Assembly: GCF_002287135.1 (NCBI RefSeq) | Contig: NZ_NESU01000002.1 | Coordinates: forward strand, 124,001 to 188,000 | Reading direction: 5' to 3' | DNA from: Helicobacter sp. TUL | GTDB lineage: Bacteria; Campylobacterota; Campylobacteria; Campylobacterales; Helicobacteraceae | Length of the DNA: 64,000 nt | Shown here: positions 45,317 to 54,697 of the stretch, one piece after another | Position numbering within the stretch: position 1 is the stretch's first letter | How the letters are laid out: each line of letters opens with the position of its first letter | Notes under the pieces: model-generated | What the model was told of the DNA's origin: nothing | Databases searched by the model: none | The model's input: only the letters and a program-made list of their open reading frames with translations | Made by a program: the position numbers and the translations under genes

Positions 45317-45694
45317 TTAGCCCTCGTTCACACCCAAAACTACCTCAAGCTTTTCTTTAAGCACTTGCGGAGTAAAAGGCTTCACAATATAATTATTCAC
45401 ACCAGCCTTGAGTGCGGTAATAACTTCGGCTTTACCACCTTCTGTGGTAACCATAATAATAGGAATATCTTTGTAGCGATCATCACTTCTTACTTTTTTG
45501 ACTAGATCAAGTCCATTCATTTCAGGCATATTCCAGTCTGTAATAAGCACATTGATGCCCTCTACACTATCAAGCAAACCCCACGCTTCCACGCCGTGTT
45601 CAGCTTCCAAAATATCCTCATAGCCTAATCTCTGGAGTGTATTTTTTATGATTCTTCGCATTGTTGAGCTATCATCGACTACAAGTAATTTCAC
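45317..45694 (-). CDS. cheY: Chemotaxis response regulator CheY
   Basis: A single receiver domain of 125 residues. The acid pocket is Asp7-Asp8 (LVVDDSST), the phospho-acceptor Asp53 (LITDWNMPEMNG), switch Thr83/84 and Lys105 (YIVKPFTPQ). It controls flagellar motor switching. The start is GTG 45694, with AGGAG seven bases upstream. This gives the family N-terminus (M)KLLVVDDSS, while the longer frame to 45748 runs through the promoter. The regulatory site just upstream combines sigma28- and sigma70-type elements. Confidence 0.94.
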   Translation of the reverse strand: MKLLVVDDSSTMRRIIKNTLQRLGYEDILEAEHGVEAWGLLDSVEGINVLITDWNMPEMNGLDLVKKVRSDDRYKDIPIIMVTTEGGKAEVITALKAGVNNYIVKPFTPQVLKEKLEVVLGVNEG

Positions 45695-45725
45695 TGCTGC
45701 TCTCCTTAATATTAATTTATTTTGG

Positions 45726-45754
45726 ATTATATCGGAAAAATTGCACAAATCTTA
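45726..45754 (-). promoter_or_regulatory. Overlapping sigma28 and sigma70 promoter of cheY
   Basis: On the minus strand TAAG (45754-45751), 14 bp, TCCGATAT (45736-45729): a good flagellar sigma28 match. TATAAT (45731-45726) overlaps it and is a consensus housekeeping -10. The start codon is about 32 bp downstream. Confidence 0.6.
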
Positions 45755-45782
45755 GCATACAAAGTTTGAGATTTGCTTTAAT

Positions 45783-46490
45783 CTAAGTATTTTTCATATA
45801 CTTTTGTAAATCTATTTTGTGCTCATAAAAAGCTTTACCTATGATAACTCCGCGTATATGAGGGTTGGCACTAAGAATCTCTAATTCCGCGGCATCAGAG
45901 AATCCTCCACTCGCAATCGTATAAATACCGCTAGCTTGTGCGATATTTTGTGTGAATTCTATGTTTATGCCACTTAGAGCGCCATCGCGGTTAATATCTG
46001 TGCAAATGATAGCATCTACCTTGCTTCCTTTGAAATATGAAGCAAATACACTTGCTTCCATATCTTCCTCTTTTGCCCAACCTTGTGTCGCTACCTTGCC
46101 ATTGCGTGCATCAATTCCTATGGCGATTTTATAGTGTTGTGCCATTTTGAGTGCAAACTCTGGATCTTGTAGCGCGATAGATCCTAAAATAATCCTCTCC
46201 ACGCCCAAATCTTGATAGTATGCGATGTTTTCTTGCGTCCTAATTCCTCCACCTAACTCGATTTTTAGCGATGTGTGTGAGAGAATTTGCTTAATAACTT
46301 CTTTGTTGCGTGGCTCTCCAGCAAATGCACCATTTAAATCTACGATGTGTAGCCACTTTGCACCCATTGCCTCAATTTCTTGAGCAAATGCTAGTGCTTC
46401 ACCATAGACTTTCGCGCTTTGCATATCTCCTTTGTATAGACGCACAGCCTTACCATCTTTAAGATCAATAGCCGGATAAATATCTATCAT
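45783..46490 (-). CDS. hisA: HisA, ProFAR isomerase of histidine biosynthesis
   Basis: HisA isomerises ProFAR to PRFAR in histidine synthesis. It is a TIM barrel with the opening MIDIYPAIDLKDGKAVRL (catalytic Asp in AIDLK), LHIVDLNGAFAG, ELGGGIRT, ICTDINRDGALSG and IASGGFSD. Of two adjacent ATGs (46493, 46490), the second is better spaced from GGGAG. The gene overlaps the stop of the AAA+ ATPase. Histidine synthesis is absent from H. pylori but present in enterohepatic Helicobacter. Confidence 0.94.
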   Translation of the reverse strand: MIDIYPAIDLKDGKAVRLYKGDMQSAKVYGEALAFAQEIEAMGAKWLHIVDLNGAFAGEPRNKEVIKQILSHTSLKIELGGGIRTQENIAYYQDLGVERIILGSIALQDPEFALKMAQHYKIAIGIDARNGKVATQGWAKEEDMEASVFASYFKGSKVDAIICTDINRDGALSGINIEFTQNIAQASGIYTIASGGFSDAAELEILSANPHIRGVIIGKAFYEHKIDLQKYMKNT

Positions 46491-46492
46491 CA

Positions 46493-48214
46493 TTACTCCC
46501 TTCTAAAACCTACGCTTTTTTGGTTATCAAAATTTGCGTTTAGCTCTTTTTTGATTTCTTCTTCAAAATCTTGCATACAAAAAATAGGATCTTCTCTTGT
46601 GGCGACTTTGTAGGCAGTATTTCGCACGACAAGTTTTATCTGCCCACCACTAAGATCAGATTCGCAAAATTTCGCGATAAATGCTTCCCGTGTGCCATTT
46701 AAGGTAATATTTGTTGGCAAAAGATGTTCCCAGAGTTGTTGCCTTTGCTCTTTGTTTGGTCTTTTAAATTCGATTTTGTAGTTAAATCGCCGCGAAAATG
46801 CCTTATCAAAATTTTCTAAAAGATTAGTTGTTGCGATTAAGATTCCCTCAAAACGCTCAATTTGTTCTAAAAAAATATTTTGCATTTGGTTATGCATTTT
46901 ATCTGTGCTTGTGTGCGCTCCACCTCTTGATGAGAGAAATTGATCTGCCTCATCTAAAAACAAAATAGGCTCACTTTTGACTTTTTTGCACATCTCTTTG
47001 TAAGTATCAAAAATAAGGCGCACATTTTTTTCACTCTCCCCAACATACGCGGATAGAATCTTTGAGCAATCAAAGCTTAACACCTCTTTTTTTAGGCTTT
47101 TGGCTAATGCCATTGCGCTAAGCGTCTTGCCTGTGCCTGGAGGTCCAAAAAATAAAATTTTAGCTTCAATATTTTTGCTTTCTTTGATCCCCCATAGCTT
47201 TAAACGATTAATAACTACAGAATCTACTTGTGCAAGGATATGTTTTAGGGTTTCTTTTGTATTTGGGGATAAAATCACCTCATCAAGCGTGGATTTTGGC
47301 TCAAGGAGTTCAAAAATTTCTTGATTTTTGACTAGAGATTCTAGAGTGATTTTTGTGTGTTTTGGTTTTTTGGTGGGATTATTGATTATGTGCAAAATTT
47401 CATTAGGGATAAAAAAAGATTTATCAATATTTCCAAACCCTGAAAGATACTCATCATAATCTATCAAGCCTTTTGAAAGCAATTTAGAATCTTCACTAAG
47501 GAGCTCAAGGTTTGCCATTTTTTCATATTCATCATTGCTTATAAGGTGCATAAGTGCGTTTGCATCTCGCATATTTTGCATGCTTCTTGGGAAATATTCT
47601 TCTTTGAGTAAGGCTAAAAATATAGTTTGTTCTTTTTGGTTTAATTTATGGGTTTTGAAAAACTTTATAAGAGAGAGTTGCTTTTTGGTAAGTTTTAGCC
47701 TTGCAGAGATTCTATCTTCAAGGAGTTTGAGAGAATTTTTGGATAACGATAGAGAATCTTGACGCATACGACTTGTTTTGTGTAATAAATCTATGCGTTT
47801 AAACTGATCTTTTAGATATTCCAAATCACTAGTGTATGCGCTAATTTCTGGTAGAGTGTCATCAAAGTATCCCTCCAAAAGTCGCAAAAAATTATACGAA
47901 AGACTAATGCGCTCATTATATAGTTCTAGCATAAGCATAGGCATACTATTAGGATCATCTGAATTAAGTTGTGTAACCCACCCCATTTCGATGAGGTTAT
48001 ATATTTTTGGTAAAAGCTCAAAGTGTGTTTTGTATTCTTGTTCGCCATAATACTTGCTCAAAAATAGCGACACAGAGCAAATATTCTCACCATACAGATA
48101 ATTTTTTAGAAGGTTTTGGAGAATCTGTGCTTCTTGCTCATCGCATTTAAGATGAGGGAAGATTTTTGAATCTTGTAATGCGTTAGATTCTAAAAAATCA
48201 ACAAGAAATTCCAT
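46493..48214 (-). CDS. AAA+ ATPase, CDC48/spastin-like module with helical N-terminus
   Basis: A 573-residue cytosolic protein. Residues 1-320 are mostly helical, with charged segments and no domain I recognise. The AAA module is at about 320-545: Walker A FFGPPGTGKT (355-364), Walker B EPILFLDEADQFL (415-427), sensor 1 ATTN and arginine finger FSRRFN. It resembles single-module AAA ATPases found in Campylobacterota without assigned function. The stop overlaps the hisA ATG, and a CDF transporter follows upstream with a 12-bp gap. A remodelling role is inferred. The target is unknown. Confidence 0.8.
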   Translation of the reverse strand: MEFLVDFLESNALQDSKIFPHLKCDEQEAQILQNLLKNYLYGENICSVSLFLSKYYGEQEYKTHFELLPKIYNLIEMGWVTQLNSDDPNSMPMLMLELYNERISLSYNFLRLLEGYFDDTLPEISAYTSDLEYLKDQFKRIDLLHKTSRMRQDSLSLSKNSLKLLEDRISARLKLTKKQLSLIKFFKTHKLNQKEQTIFLALLKEEYFPRSMQNMRDANALMHLISNDEYEKMANLELLSEDSKLLSKGLIDYDEYLSGFGNIDKSFFIPNEILHIINNPTKKPKHTKITLESLVKNQEIFELLEPKSTLDEVILSPNTKETLKHILAQVDSVVINRLKLWGIKESKNIEAKILFFGPPGTGKTLSAMALAKSLKKEVLSFDCSKILSAYVGESEKNVRLIFDTYKEMCKKVKSEPILFLDEADQFLSSRGGAHTSTDKMHNQMQNIFLEQIERFEGILIATTNLLENFDKAFSRRFNYKIEFKRPNKEQRQQLWEHLLPTNITLNGTREAFIAKFCESDLSGGQIKLVVRNTAYKVATREDPIFCMQDFEEEIKKELNANFDNQKSVGFRRE

Positions 48215-48226
48215 ATATTATCCTTA

Positions 48227-49126
48227 CTACAAAATCACATCAAATTCTGAATCATCACAAGGATCAAGGTGGGCATTAATTTCCCATACCAAGCTTTTGT
48301 CAATTGCGCGAATGCGGCTTTCTATGTCATCACAAATTTTATGCGCTTCTATAAGTGTAATATCTGGGTGAAACACCAAGTGCACATTAATAAAAATGAT
48401 ATTTCCCACGATACGACTACGCAATGCGTGATAGCTCGTGATAGGAGAATCTTCTAAAATCTCTTGCACGCGCGCAAAAATATGTGGTTCAATCGCCCTA
48501 TCAAGCAATAACAAAACATTTTCCTTGATGAGCTTAAAAGCAGAAACTATAATATAGAGCGCAATGATAATCCCCAAAATTGCATCAAGTTTTTCAAAAC
48601 CGCTAAAACTAATGATAGCAAGAGAACATAAAATCGCACCATTGCTAAGCAAATCTACTTTGTAGTGAATCACATCGGCTTTGATCACTTGTGAATGCGT
48701 TTTTTTGGCTACTTTTTGGAGAAACCATACAAGCACAAATGTTACGCAAAAAGAGACAATCATCATGCCTATGGAAGAAGATAAACTCTCAAGCGCGTGA
48801 GAGGAGATAAGTTTTTGCACAGAAGTATAAAAAATATATATTCCTGAACATGTGATAATCAAACCCTCAAATGTGGCTGCTAGGAATTCTAGCTTTCCTA
48901 ACCCATAGTTAAATTTACTATCCGCAGGTTGCTCGGACTTTTTAATGGCAAAAAAATTAAAAATAGAGATTCCCACATCAAGCAGTGAATCTATCGCACT
49001 AGCCAAAACCGCGATGGATCCACTTATAATCCCTACGATAAGTTTTCCTATGGCAAGACAAAGTGCGGTAATTGTCGCGATGAGCGTCGCGTATTTGGGA
49101 GTGTAAAGTAGATTTTTAAAAAACAC
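48227..49126 (-). CDS. Cation diffusion facilitator (CDF) transporter, FieF-like
   Basis: A 299-residue metal/H+ antiporter with six TM helices (about 15-205) and a cytosolic C-terminal domain. The metal site residues lie in ASAIDSLLDVG (helix 2) and DVIHYKVDLLSNG (helix 5), giving the HxxxD pattern that favours Zn2+, Fe2+ or Cd2+. The histidine-rich tail with INAHLDPCDDSEFDVIL fits the C-terminal metal sensor. Confidence 0.88.
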   Translation of the reverse strand: MFFKNLLYTPKYATLIATITALCLAIGKLIVGIISGSIAVLASAIDSLLDVGISIFNFFAIKKSEQPADSKFNYGLGKLEFLAATFEGLIITCSGIYIFYTSVQKLISSHALESLSSSIGMMIVSFCVTFVLVWFLQKVAKKTHSQVIKADVIHYKVDLLSNGAILCSLAIISFSGFEKLDAILGIIIALYIIVSAFKLIKENVLLLLDRAIEPHIFARVQEILEDSPITSYHALRSRIVGNIIFINVHLVFHPDITLIEAHKICDDIESRIRAIDKSLVWEINAHLDPCDDSEFDVIL

Positions 49127-49159
49127 TTTGTTGCTTGTCTTTGGGTTTATCTATGCTAT

Positions 49160-49963
49160 TTACTTAAAGGTTGTGCCACCATCGATAACGATAGTTTGTC
49201 CTGTAAGCCACGCACTTTGTGTGTTATCACACAAGAAAAATGCCGCTCCTGCCAAATCTTGTGGCGTTCCCATACGATTAAGAGGGGATTGTTCCTCAAC
49301 TTTTGCCTTCACTTCTGCATAATCTGGAAATGCTCTTAATGCGTCAGTATCGATAGGTCCTCCACTTACAGCATTAACGCGTATGCCCCACTCGCCCAAT
49401 TCCGCAGCAGCATATTTCACCATTGTCTCTACCGCATTTTTAGAATTTCCATGTCCTGCATAGTTTGGCATATATACAAGATTCCCTGTAGAGCTAAGAG
49501 AAACAATCGCGCCACCACCAACTTCTTTCATGCGTTTTGCTGCCTCTTGCGCTCCCACGACAAAAGCAAGCACGGTAGCAGTATAAATATTGTTGAGACC
49601 TTTTGGGCGTAGTCGCATAAATGGCGCAAAACCACCCGCTACGCTTTTTCCATAGATAATAGCATTTGAGATAAAAAAGTCAATGCGATCAAAGTCGTTA
49701 TCGATTTTGCTAAAAAGTTCTGTATATTGCTCAGGCTCCAAAATATTAAGAGGATAGAATCTTGCTTTCACTTTGTAGGTAGATTCTATATCTTGAGCGA
49801 TTTTTTGCGCTTCTTCTTCATTTTTATTGTAGGTAAAAGCCACATTCACGCCATTTTGTGCAAAACGATACAAAATTGCCTTGCCTATACCGCGTGTAGC
49901 ACCACTGATAACTAACGTCTTGCCTTTCATAAATTCTGTAGTATTTTGCTCATTTGTCATCAT
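49160..49963 (-). CDS. Short-chain dehydrogenase/reductase, FabL-like
   Basis: A 267-residue SDR with the cofactor loop GATRGIG (21-27) and catalytic Ser157/158, Tyr168 (NYAGHGNSK) and Lys175. The stretch VNAVSGGPIDTDALRAFP (about 196-213) closely follows FabL, the NADPH-dependent enoyl-ACP reductase of Bacillus. H. pylori has an orthologue-like gene beside dapA, annotated as a hydroxysteroid dehydrogenase. Here it is also two genes from dapA. Enoyl reductase activity is therefore a reasoned possibility, with steroid or polyol dehydrogenase as alternatives. Confidence 0.75.
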   Translation of the reverse strand: MMTNEQNTTEFMKGKTLVISGATRGIGKAILYRFAQNGVNVAFTYNKNEEEAQKIAQDIESTYKVKARFYPLNILEPEQYTELFSKIDNDFDRIDFFISNAIIYGKSVAGGFAPFMRLRPKGLNNIYTATVLAFVVGAQEAAKRMKEVGGGAIVSLSSTGNLVYMPNYAGHGNSKNAVETMVKYAAAELGEWGIRVNAVSGGPIDTDALRAFPDYAEVKAKVEEQSPLNRMGTPQDLAGAAFFLCDNTQSAWLTGQTIVIDGGTTFK

Positions 49964-50018
49964 ATACCTCGTTTATTGAAGTTATAAAACCCTAGATTCT
50001 AGCAAACTTTTCTTTAAA

Positions 50019-50621
50019 CTAATACATCATATAGAAATTTGGCAATATCTCATAATTGTGTAAAACCTCAATGACTAAAATAGCCACTACACCGATAAAC
50101 CAATTTAGTGCGCGTCGCAATTCTTTGTGAAAAAACTTAGGGCGCACCTCGATTTTTTCTGGACAAGAGAAATGCGCAAAGGAAGGGAAAAATCTTGAGG
50201 TATTTTGCAAAAATTGCTGATATTTTTCACCAAATCTTTGAGATAGGAAGTTTTCCTCGCCCAAAATAGTCATACGATAAATCCACAAAAACAAGATTCC
50301 GCCAAGAATGATGAGTATTAGCTGTGCTTTGAGTGCTAAAATCCCAAGAAATCCTATAAAAGAAAATAGATACAAAGGATTGCGACAAAGGCTATATGCA
50401 CCATAATCAATAAAGCTATTGCCATCAGCTCCCTCATTTTTCATACCGCCAATAAACATTGTGGCATAAAGGCGTCCGATAACGCCCACAATAACAAGCG
50501 CTATGCCCACACCGCGTATGCAGTTTGCCACAAAATCATCATATGGCGTGTAAGAGACAATAAGCCACACAACACCAATTGTTCCTAAAAGATATTGCCA
50601 AATAAAGCGATTCCATTTCAT
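50019..50621 (-). CDS. ICMT/PEMT-like membrane methyltransferase family protein
   Basis: A 200-residue protein with about five hydrophobic helices. The C-terminal half has the isoprenylcysteine carboxyl methyltransferase-like pattern GAYSLCRNPLYLFSFIGFLG (about 71-90), which binds SAM in this family, and GEENFLSQRFGEKYQQFLQNTSRFFP. The methyl acceptor is unknown in bacteria; lipids or small molecules are possible. It sits between dapA (15 bp upstream) and the SDR gene. Confidence 0.75.
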   Translation of the reverse strand: MKWNRFIWQYLLGTIGVVWLIVSYTPYDDFVANCIRGVGIALVIVGVIGRLYATMFIGGMKNEGADGNSFIDYGAYSLCRNPLYLFSFIGFLGILALKAQLILIILGGILFLWIYRMTILGEENFLSQRFGEKYQQFLQNTSRFFPSFAHFSCPEKIEVRPKFFHKELRRALNWFIGVVAILVIEVLHNYEILPNFYMMY

Positions 50622-50636
50622 ATATACTCCTTATTT

Positions 50637-51533
50637 TTATGGTAGGACTTCATAGTCTTGAAGGACTTGTTCTATTTTGATCATATTTTCCTTGCTTGGC
50701 GCAAGCAATGGCAATCTGTATTCCAAACTTGGTATAAGCCCACTAATATACATTGCTGCTTTAATCGGAATAGGATTGCTCTCGCAAAAAAGCACCTTGT
50801 TTATAGCATAGAGTTTGTTATTTATCTCTTGGCTTTGTTTCATATCGCCATTGAGGGCTAGGTGTGTGAGTTTAGCAATTTCTTTTGGCAAAAGGTTGCC
50901 TGTGACAGAAATCACACCTTTTCCACCATTAGCCAAGATGGGATAATTAATCGCATCATCACCGCTAAAAACCTCCATTTTTGGTGCATTTGTCGCAAGT
51001 TCAATGACACGCTCCATTGATCCTGCCGCTTCCTTAATCGCAAAAATATTTGGCACATTTTCAAAAAGTCTTATAGCTGTATCTGTTTGGATACTTACGC
51101 CTGTGCGCCCTGGGACATTATAAAGCATAAGGGGGATTTGCACAGAATCTGCCACTGCTTTATAATGCTGATATAATCCTTCTTGACTTGGTTTGTTGTA
51201 ATATGGACTCACACACAAGATCGCATCTGCACCGCATTTTTGCGCAAATTGTGCAAGCTCTATGGCTTCTTGTGTCGAGTTGCTACCAGCACCAGCAAGC
51301 ACCTTGGTATTGCTTCCTTTGCATACATTTACCGCCACTTCGATACATTCCATATGTTCTTTGTGATTTAATGTAGCAGATTCACCCGTTGTCCCCACTG
51401 GCACACAAGCATCCATACCATAACGTATTTGCCGCAATAAAAGTTTTTCATATGTATTAAAATCAATTTTACCTTGATAAAAAGGCGTAATAAGCGCACT
51501 CATAGCACCACGAAGCGTTATCTTACTTTCCAT
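50637..51533 (-). CDS. dapA: 4-hydroxy-tetrahydrodipicolinate synthase
   Basis: DapA condenses pyruvate with aspartate semialdehyde on the way to lysine and diaminopimelate. It is a TIM barrel with GTTGESATL, the catalytic tyrosine in LYNVPGRTG and the Schiff-base lysine in [11 protein letters not shown]. At 298 residues it is the usual length. It stands between an M16 protease and a membrane methyltransferase in the same order as in H. pylori. Confidence 0.95.
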   Translation of the reverse strand: MESKITLRGAMSALITPFYQGKIDFNTYEKLLLRQIRYGMDACVPVGTTGESATLNHKEHMECIEVAVNVCKGSNTKVLAGAGSNSTQEAIELAQFAQKCGADAILCVSPYYNKPSQEGLYQHYKAVADSVQIPLMLYNVPGRTGVSIQTDTAIRLFENVPNIFAIKEAAGSMERVIELATNAPKMEVFSGDDAINYPILANGGKGVISVTGNLLPKEIAKLTHLALNGDMKQSQEINNKLYAINKVLFCESNPIPIKAAMYISGLIPSLEYRLPLLAPSKENMIKIEQVLQDYEVLP

Positions 51534-51542
51534 GATACCCCC

Positions 51543-52847
51543 TTATTTGTGCAAGATAACAACGCTTAATTGTTTGTTGTCAAAATATTTTCTTGCCACA
51601 CTAGCAAGTTGTTCTATGCTTAGATTCTCAATAGCCTCTTCATACGCAAATAATGGGCTTAAATCCCCTCTAGCTAGATAATCTCCAAACACATATGCAC
51701 TCGAAGAAGCATCTTCAAATCCATAAATAAAACTTGCTCTAGTATTAATTTTTAGCTTTTCAAGCTCTTGAGGGCTTATTTTTCCCTTTTTGATACGATC
51801 TAAAATCGCATAAATTTCTTTTTCAATCGCCTGTGCTTTGACATTTGGGAGGGCTTGTGCCATAATGAAAAAGATTCCATCATCTTTAAGTTCCATATTA
51901 TAAGCTGAAATACTAGAAGCAAGATGTTTTTTGTCAATAATCTCGCTCTCAAACAAGCTAGATTTACCGCCACTAAGAATCTTGCTAATGGCGCTTAGCG
52001 CGACTTGATCTTTGTGTGCAAAGTTTGGTATTTTATAGCCCATAGCCAAATATTCTATTTCGGTATCTTTTGTGATTATTACGCGTTTTTGTTCTGTTTG
52101 TGTTGGTTCTTTTACTTGCACTTGTGGGATAGAATCTGTTTTGTTAGCAATCTTGCCAAAATACTTTTGTGCCGAGTCAAAGACTATTTGTGGATCTATA
52201 TCCCCTGCTACAAGCACGATTGCATTTTGTGGTTGGTAATACAAAGAATGAAATGCTTTAATATCCTCTAATTTCCAGCCTTTTATATCATCGCTAAAAC
52301 CAATAGGCGTCCAATGATATGGGTGTTTTGTGAATGCGGTATTAAAAAATGTAAAATACAAAAGCCCCATAGGATTATTATCTGTGCGCCATAAGCGCTC
52401 TTGCATTACCACATCGCGTTCAGGTTGAAACTCTGAATCTGTAAGACTTAGATTCTCCATAACTTCGGCAAAAAGTTCTAAGCTCTTATCAAGATTTGTG
52501 TTTGTGGTTTTGATATAGTATTTGGTGTAATCAAAGCTTGTAAAAGCATTATCCACGCCACCAAACTTTTTTACAATCTCATCGAATTCACCGGCTTTAA
52601 GGTTTTTTGTTGATTTGAAATTTAAATGCTCGAGCATATGAGCTATACCACTTTTGCCCATAACCTCATTGCGACTACCGACTTTATAAATCACATCAAT
52701 CTCTACCACACTACTTTGATTTGCCAATGGCACGACTACAACTTGCAATCCATTATCTAGTGTTTGTTCATAATGCTTTGGTATAGCTCCGGCATAGCTT
52801 ATCGCACTCATTAAACCTCCTAATAGCAAAATTTTTAGACTTTTCAT
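51543..52847 (-). CDS. M16 family zinc peptidase, periplasmic
   Basis: A 434-residue protein with an N-terminal signal peptide (about 1-19, LMSAISYAGA) and the inverted zinc motif HMLEHLNF (HxxEH, near 70), with the downstream Glu in the helix after YTKYYIKTTN. One active and one inactive M16 half are present. Related proteins process peptides in the periplasm. Its last codon is contiguous with pyrD upstream (TAATG overlap) and dapA follows 9 bp downstream. Confidence 0.88.
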   Translation of the reverse strand: MKSLKILLLGGLMSAISYAGAIPKHYEQTLDNGLQVVVVPLANQSSVVEIDVIYKVGSRNEVMGKSGIAHMLEHLNFKSTKNLKAGEFDEIVKKFGGVDNAFTSFDYTKYYIKTTNTNLDKSLELFAEVMENLSLTDSEFQPERDVVMQERLWRTDNNPMGLLYFTFFNTAFTKHPYHWTPIGFSDDIKGWKLEDIKAFHSLYYQPQNAIVLVAGDIDPQIVFDSAQKYFGKIANKTDSIPQVQVKEPTQTEQKRVIITKDTEIEYLAMGYKIPNFAHKDQVALSAISKILSGGKSSLFESEIIDKKHLASSISAYNMELKDDGIFFIMAQALPNVKAQAIEKEIYAILDRIKKGKISPQELEKLKINTRASFIYGFEDASSSAYVFGDYLARGDLSPLFAYEEAIENLSIEQLASVARKYFDNKQLSVVILHK

Positions 52848-54025
52848 TATGTATCTGCCTCGTTAGCTTTGGTGCGTTTTGTTGTGATTTTTGGTCTTTT
52901 GGTTTTTGGGGATTGGGTTGCTTGAGATTCACTAGCTTGGGCTACTTTTACTTCATCATTGTGTTTTGATTTTTTAGTGTGGTTAGTACCTATGGCTTCA
53001 GAAATATGGTGGAATCCATCAGCCTCAAGATTTTCTATAATTCCTTCGTTGATGCGTTTAGGAAGTGAAGGACCTTGATAAATAAGCCCTGTATAAATTT
53101 GCACAAGTGAAGCCCCCATTTTGATCCGCTCATATGCTTCATTGGCGTTGTCAATGCCACCAGCAGAGATAAGGAGTGTTTTGCCAAAAAATTCTTTTGC
53201 GATACTCGCAAAGACTTCTCTTGAACGCTGCTTAAGAGCCTCACCGCTAATCCCTCCTTGATCCTTTGCGCCTTGCAATAAACTATAGTCAATACTCGTA
53301 TTTGTGGCAATGATACCGCTACAGCCATGCTTTATGGCAGATTCTATAACCTCTAGCATATCGTCGGTATGCATATCAGGTGAAATCTTTAAAAATACAG
53401 GTTTTTGCGTGTGTTGGCGCGCCATTTTAAACAACGAAGCAACAAAACTTTTGTTTTGTAAATCGCGAAGCTGTGGGGTATTTGGGCTAGAAACATTAAA
53501 CACAAAATAATCCGCTAGATTCACTAACTCTTTTAACGTATTCTCATAATTTTGCAAAGAATCGCTTTGTGCAATAATTTTATTTTTTCCAATATTTACA
53601 CCAATGGGGATAGAAAAAGGATAGCATTGTTGGAGGCGTTTGGCAATCTTGCTGACACCAGCATTATTAAAGCCCATCATATTTTGCAGGCTATGTGCTT
53701 GTGGAAATCGGAATAATCTTGGTTTTGGGTTGCCACTTTGTGGGGCTTGTGTGATTGTGCCAACTTCAATAAATCCAAATCCCAATGTGCTAAGTCCTTT
53801 GAGCATTGTCGCATTTTTATCAAATCCAGCGCTAATGCCCACAGGGTTTGGAAAACATAGAGAATCTAAAGTATTTGTAAGTCTTTTGTCATAGTGCACA
53901 AATTGCCATGCCAAAAAATCCTGCACCAAAGGTAGCGGTGCAATTTTTCGCAAAAATAATTCAGCAAGATTATGAGCTTTTTCTGCGTCTAGCTTAAAGA
54001 GCAATTGCTTAAAGTTTTGATACAT
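52847..54025 (-). CDS. pyrD: Dihydroorotate dehydrogenase (quinone), class 2
   Basis: PyrD oxidises dihydroorotate with menaquinone at the inner membrane. The N-terminal helix for quinone access (MYQNFKQLLFKLDAEKAHNLAE), GISAGFDKN, GFNNAGVSKIAKRL and the catalytic loop NVSSPNTPQLRDLQ are present. ATG 54025 has AGGGG five bases upstream. After the usual end (FHHISEAIG) the protein carries about 45 extra residues, Lys/Thr-rich (TKRPKITTKRTKANEADT), which class 2 enzymes normally lack. Confidence 0.93.
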   Translation of the reverse strand: MYQNFKQLLFKLDAEKAHNLAELFLRKIAPLPLVQDFLAWQFVHYDKRLTNTLDSLCFPNPVGISAGFDKNATMLKGLSTLGFGFIEVGTITQAPQSGNPKPRLFRFPQAHSLQNMMGFNNAGVSKIAKRLQQCYPFSIPIGVNIGKNKIIAQSDSLQNYENTLKELVNLADYFVFNVSSPNTPQLRDLQNKSFVASLFKMARQHTQKPVFLKISPDMHTDDMLEVIESAIKHGCSGIIATNTSIDYSLLQGAKDQGGISGEALKQRSREVFASIAKEFFGKTLLISAGGIDNANEAYERIKMGASLVQIYTGLIYQGPSLPKRINEGIIENLEADGFHHISEAIGTNHTKKSKHNDEVKVAQASESQATQSPKTKRPKITTKRTKANEADT

Positions 54026-54071
54026 TTTTACCCCTTTGTGATGATACAAACTTGCATTTTATAAAAATTCC

Positions 54072-54683
54072 CTAAATAATATCTTTAACATTCTTGGTAT
54101 TATATGCGTTTTGTATGGCTTGTAGCGTTGGATTGGCGATAAAAAAATCTAGTGCTTTTATGCCATAAGCACATAGAGAATCTAGGGTTTCTTGTTCTGT
54201 ATGTGTGAAATCACCAAGCACATAATCAATAACACATTGTTCTTTTGGCTTGGATTGGCTAAGAGTTGGCTTACCAATCCCACAACGCATACGCATATAC
54301 GCATTACCACAAAGAGAATCTATAGATTTCAATCCATTATGCCCGCCACTTGATCCACCTTGCTTAAATCGCACAGCCCCAAGGCAAAGATCCATATCAT
54401 CATGTATGACAAGCATTTGTGTGATCGTATGATATTTGCAAAACGAAGCGACACTCTCGCCGGAGAGATTCATAAATGTTTGTGGTTTGAGACAGAAGAT
54501 AGAGGCGTGTGGGGTGCTAAGACGCGCACAAAAAGCTTGGGATTTTTTATCACAATCCCAAGTGAGATGATGGTGCTTTGCAAACACATCAAGCATAATA
54601 AAACCAATGTTATGCCGTGTGTGTGCATATTTTTCGCCGGGATTTCCAAGCCCAACGATCAGTAAGCACTCTTTAGACTGCAT
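54072..54683 (-). CDS. pth: Peptidyl-tRNA hydrolase
   Basis: Pth recycles peptidyl-tRNAs released from stalled ribosomes. It shows LIVGLGNPGEKYAHTRHNIGF with the catalytic histidine, PQTFMNLSGESV, and HDDMDLCLGAVRFKQGGSSGGHNGLKSI. ATG 54683 is preferred over a TTG four codons upstream. It lies 14 bp behind rplY, a common pairing in which both serve translation. Confidence 0.94.
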   Translation of the reverse strand: MQSKECLLIVGLGNPGEKYAHTRHNIGFIMLDVFAKHHHLTWDCDKKSQAFCARLSTPHASIFCLKPQTFMNLSGESVASFCKYHTITQMLVIHDDMDLCLGAVRFKQGGSSGGHNGLKSIDSLCGNAYMRMRCGIGKPTLSQSKPKEQCVIDYVLGDFTHTEQETLDSLCAYGIKALDFFIANPTLQAIQNAYNTKNVKDII

Positions 54684-54697
54684 TGCTGCATACAAAA

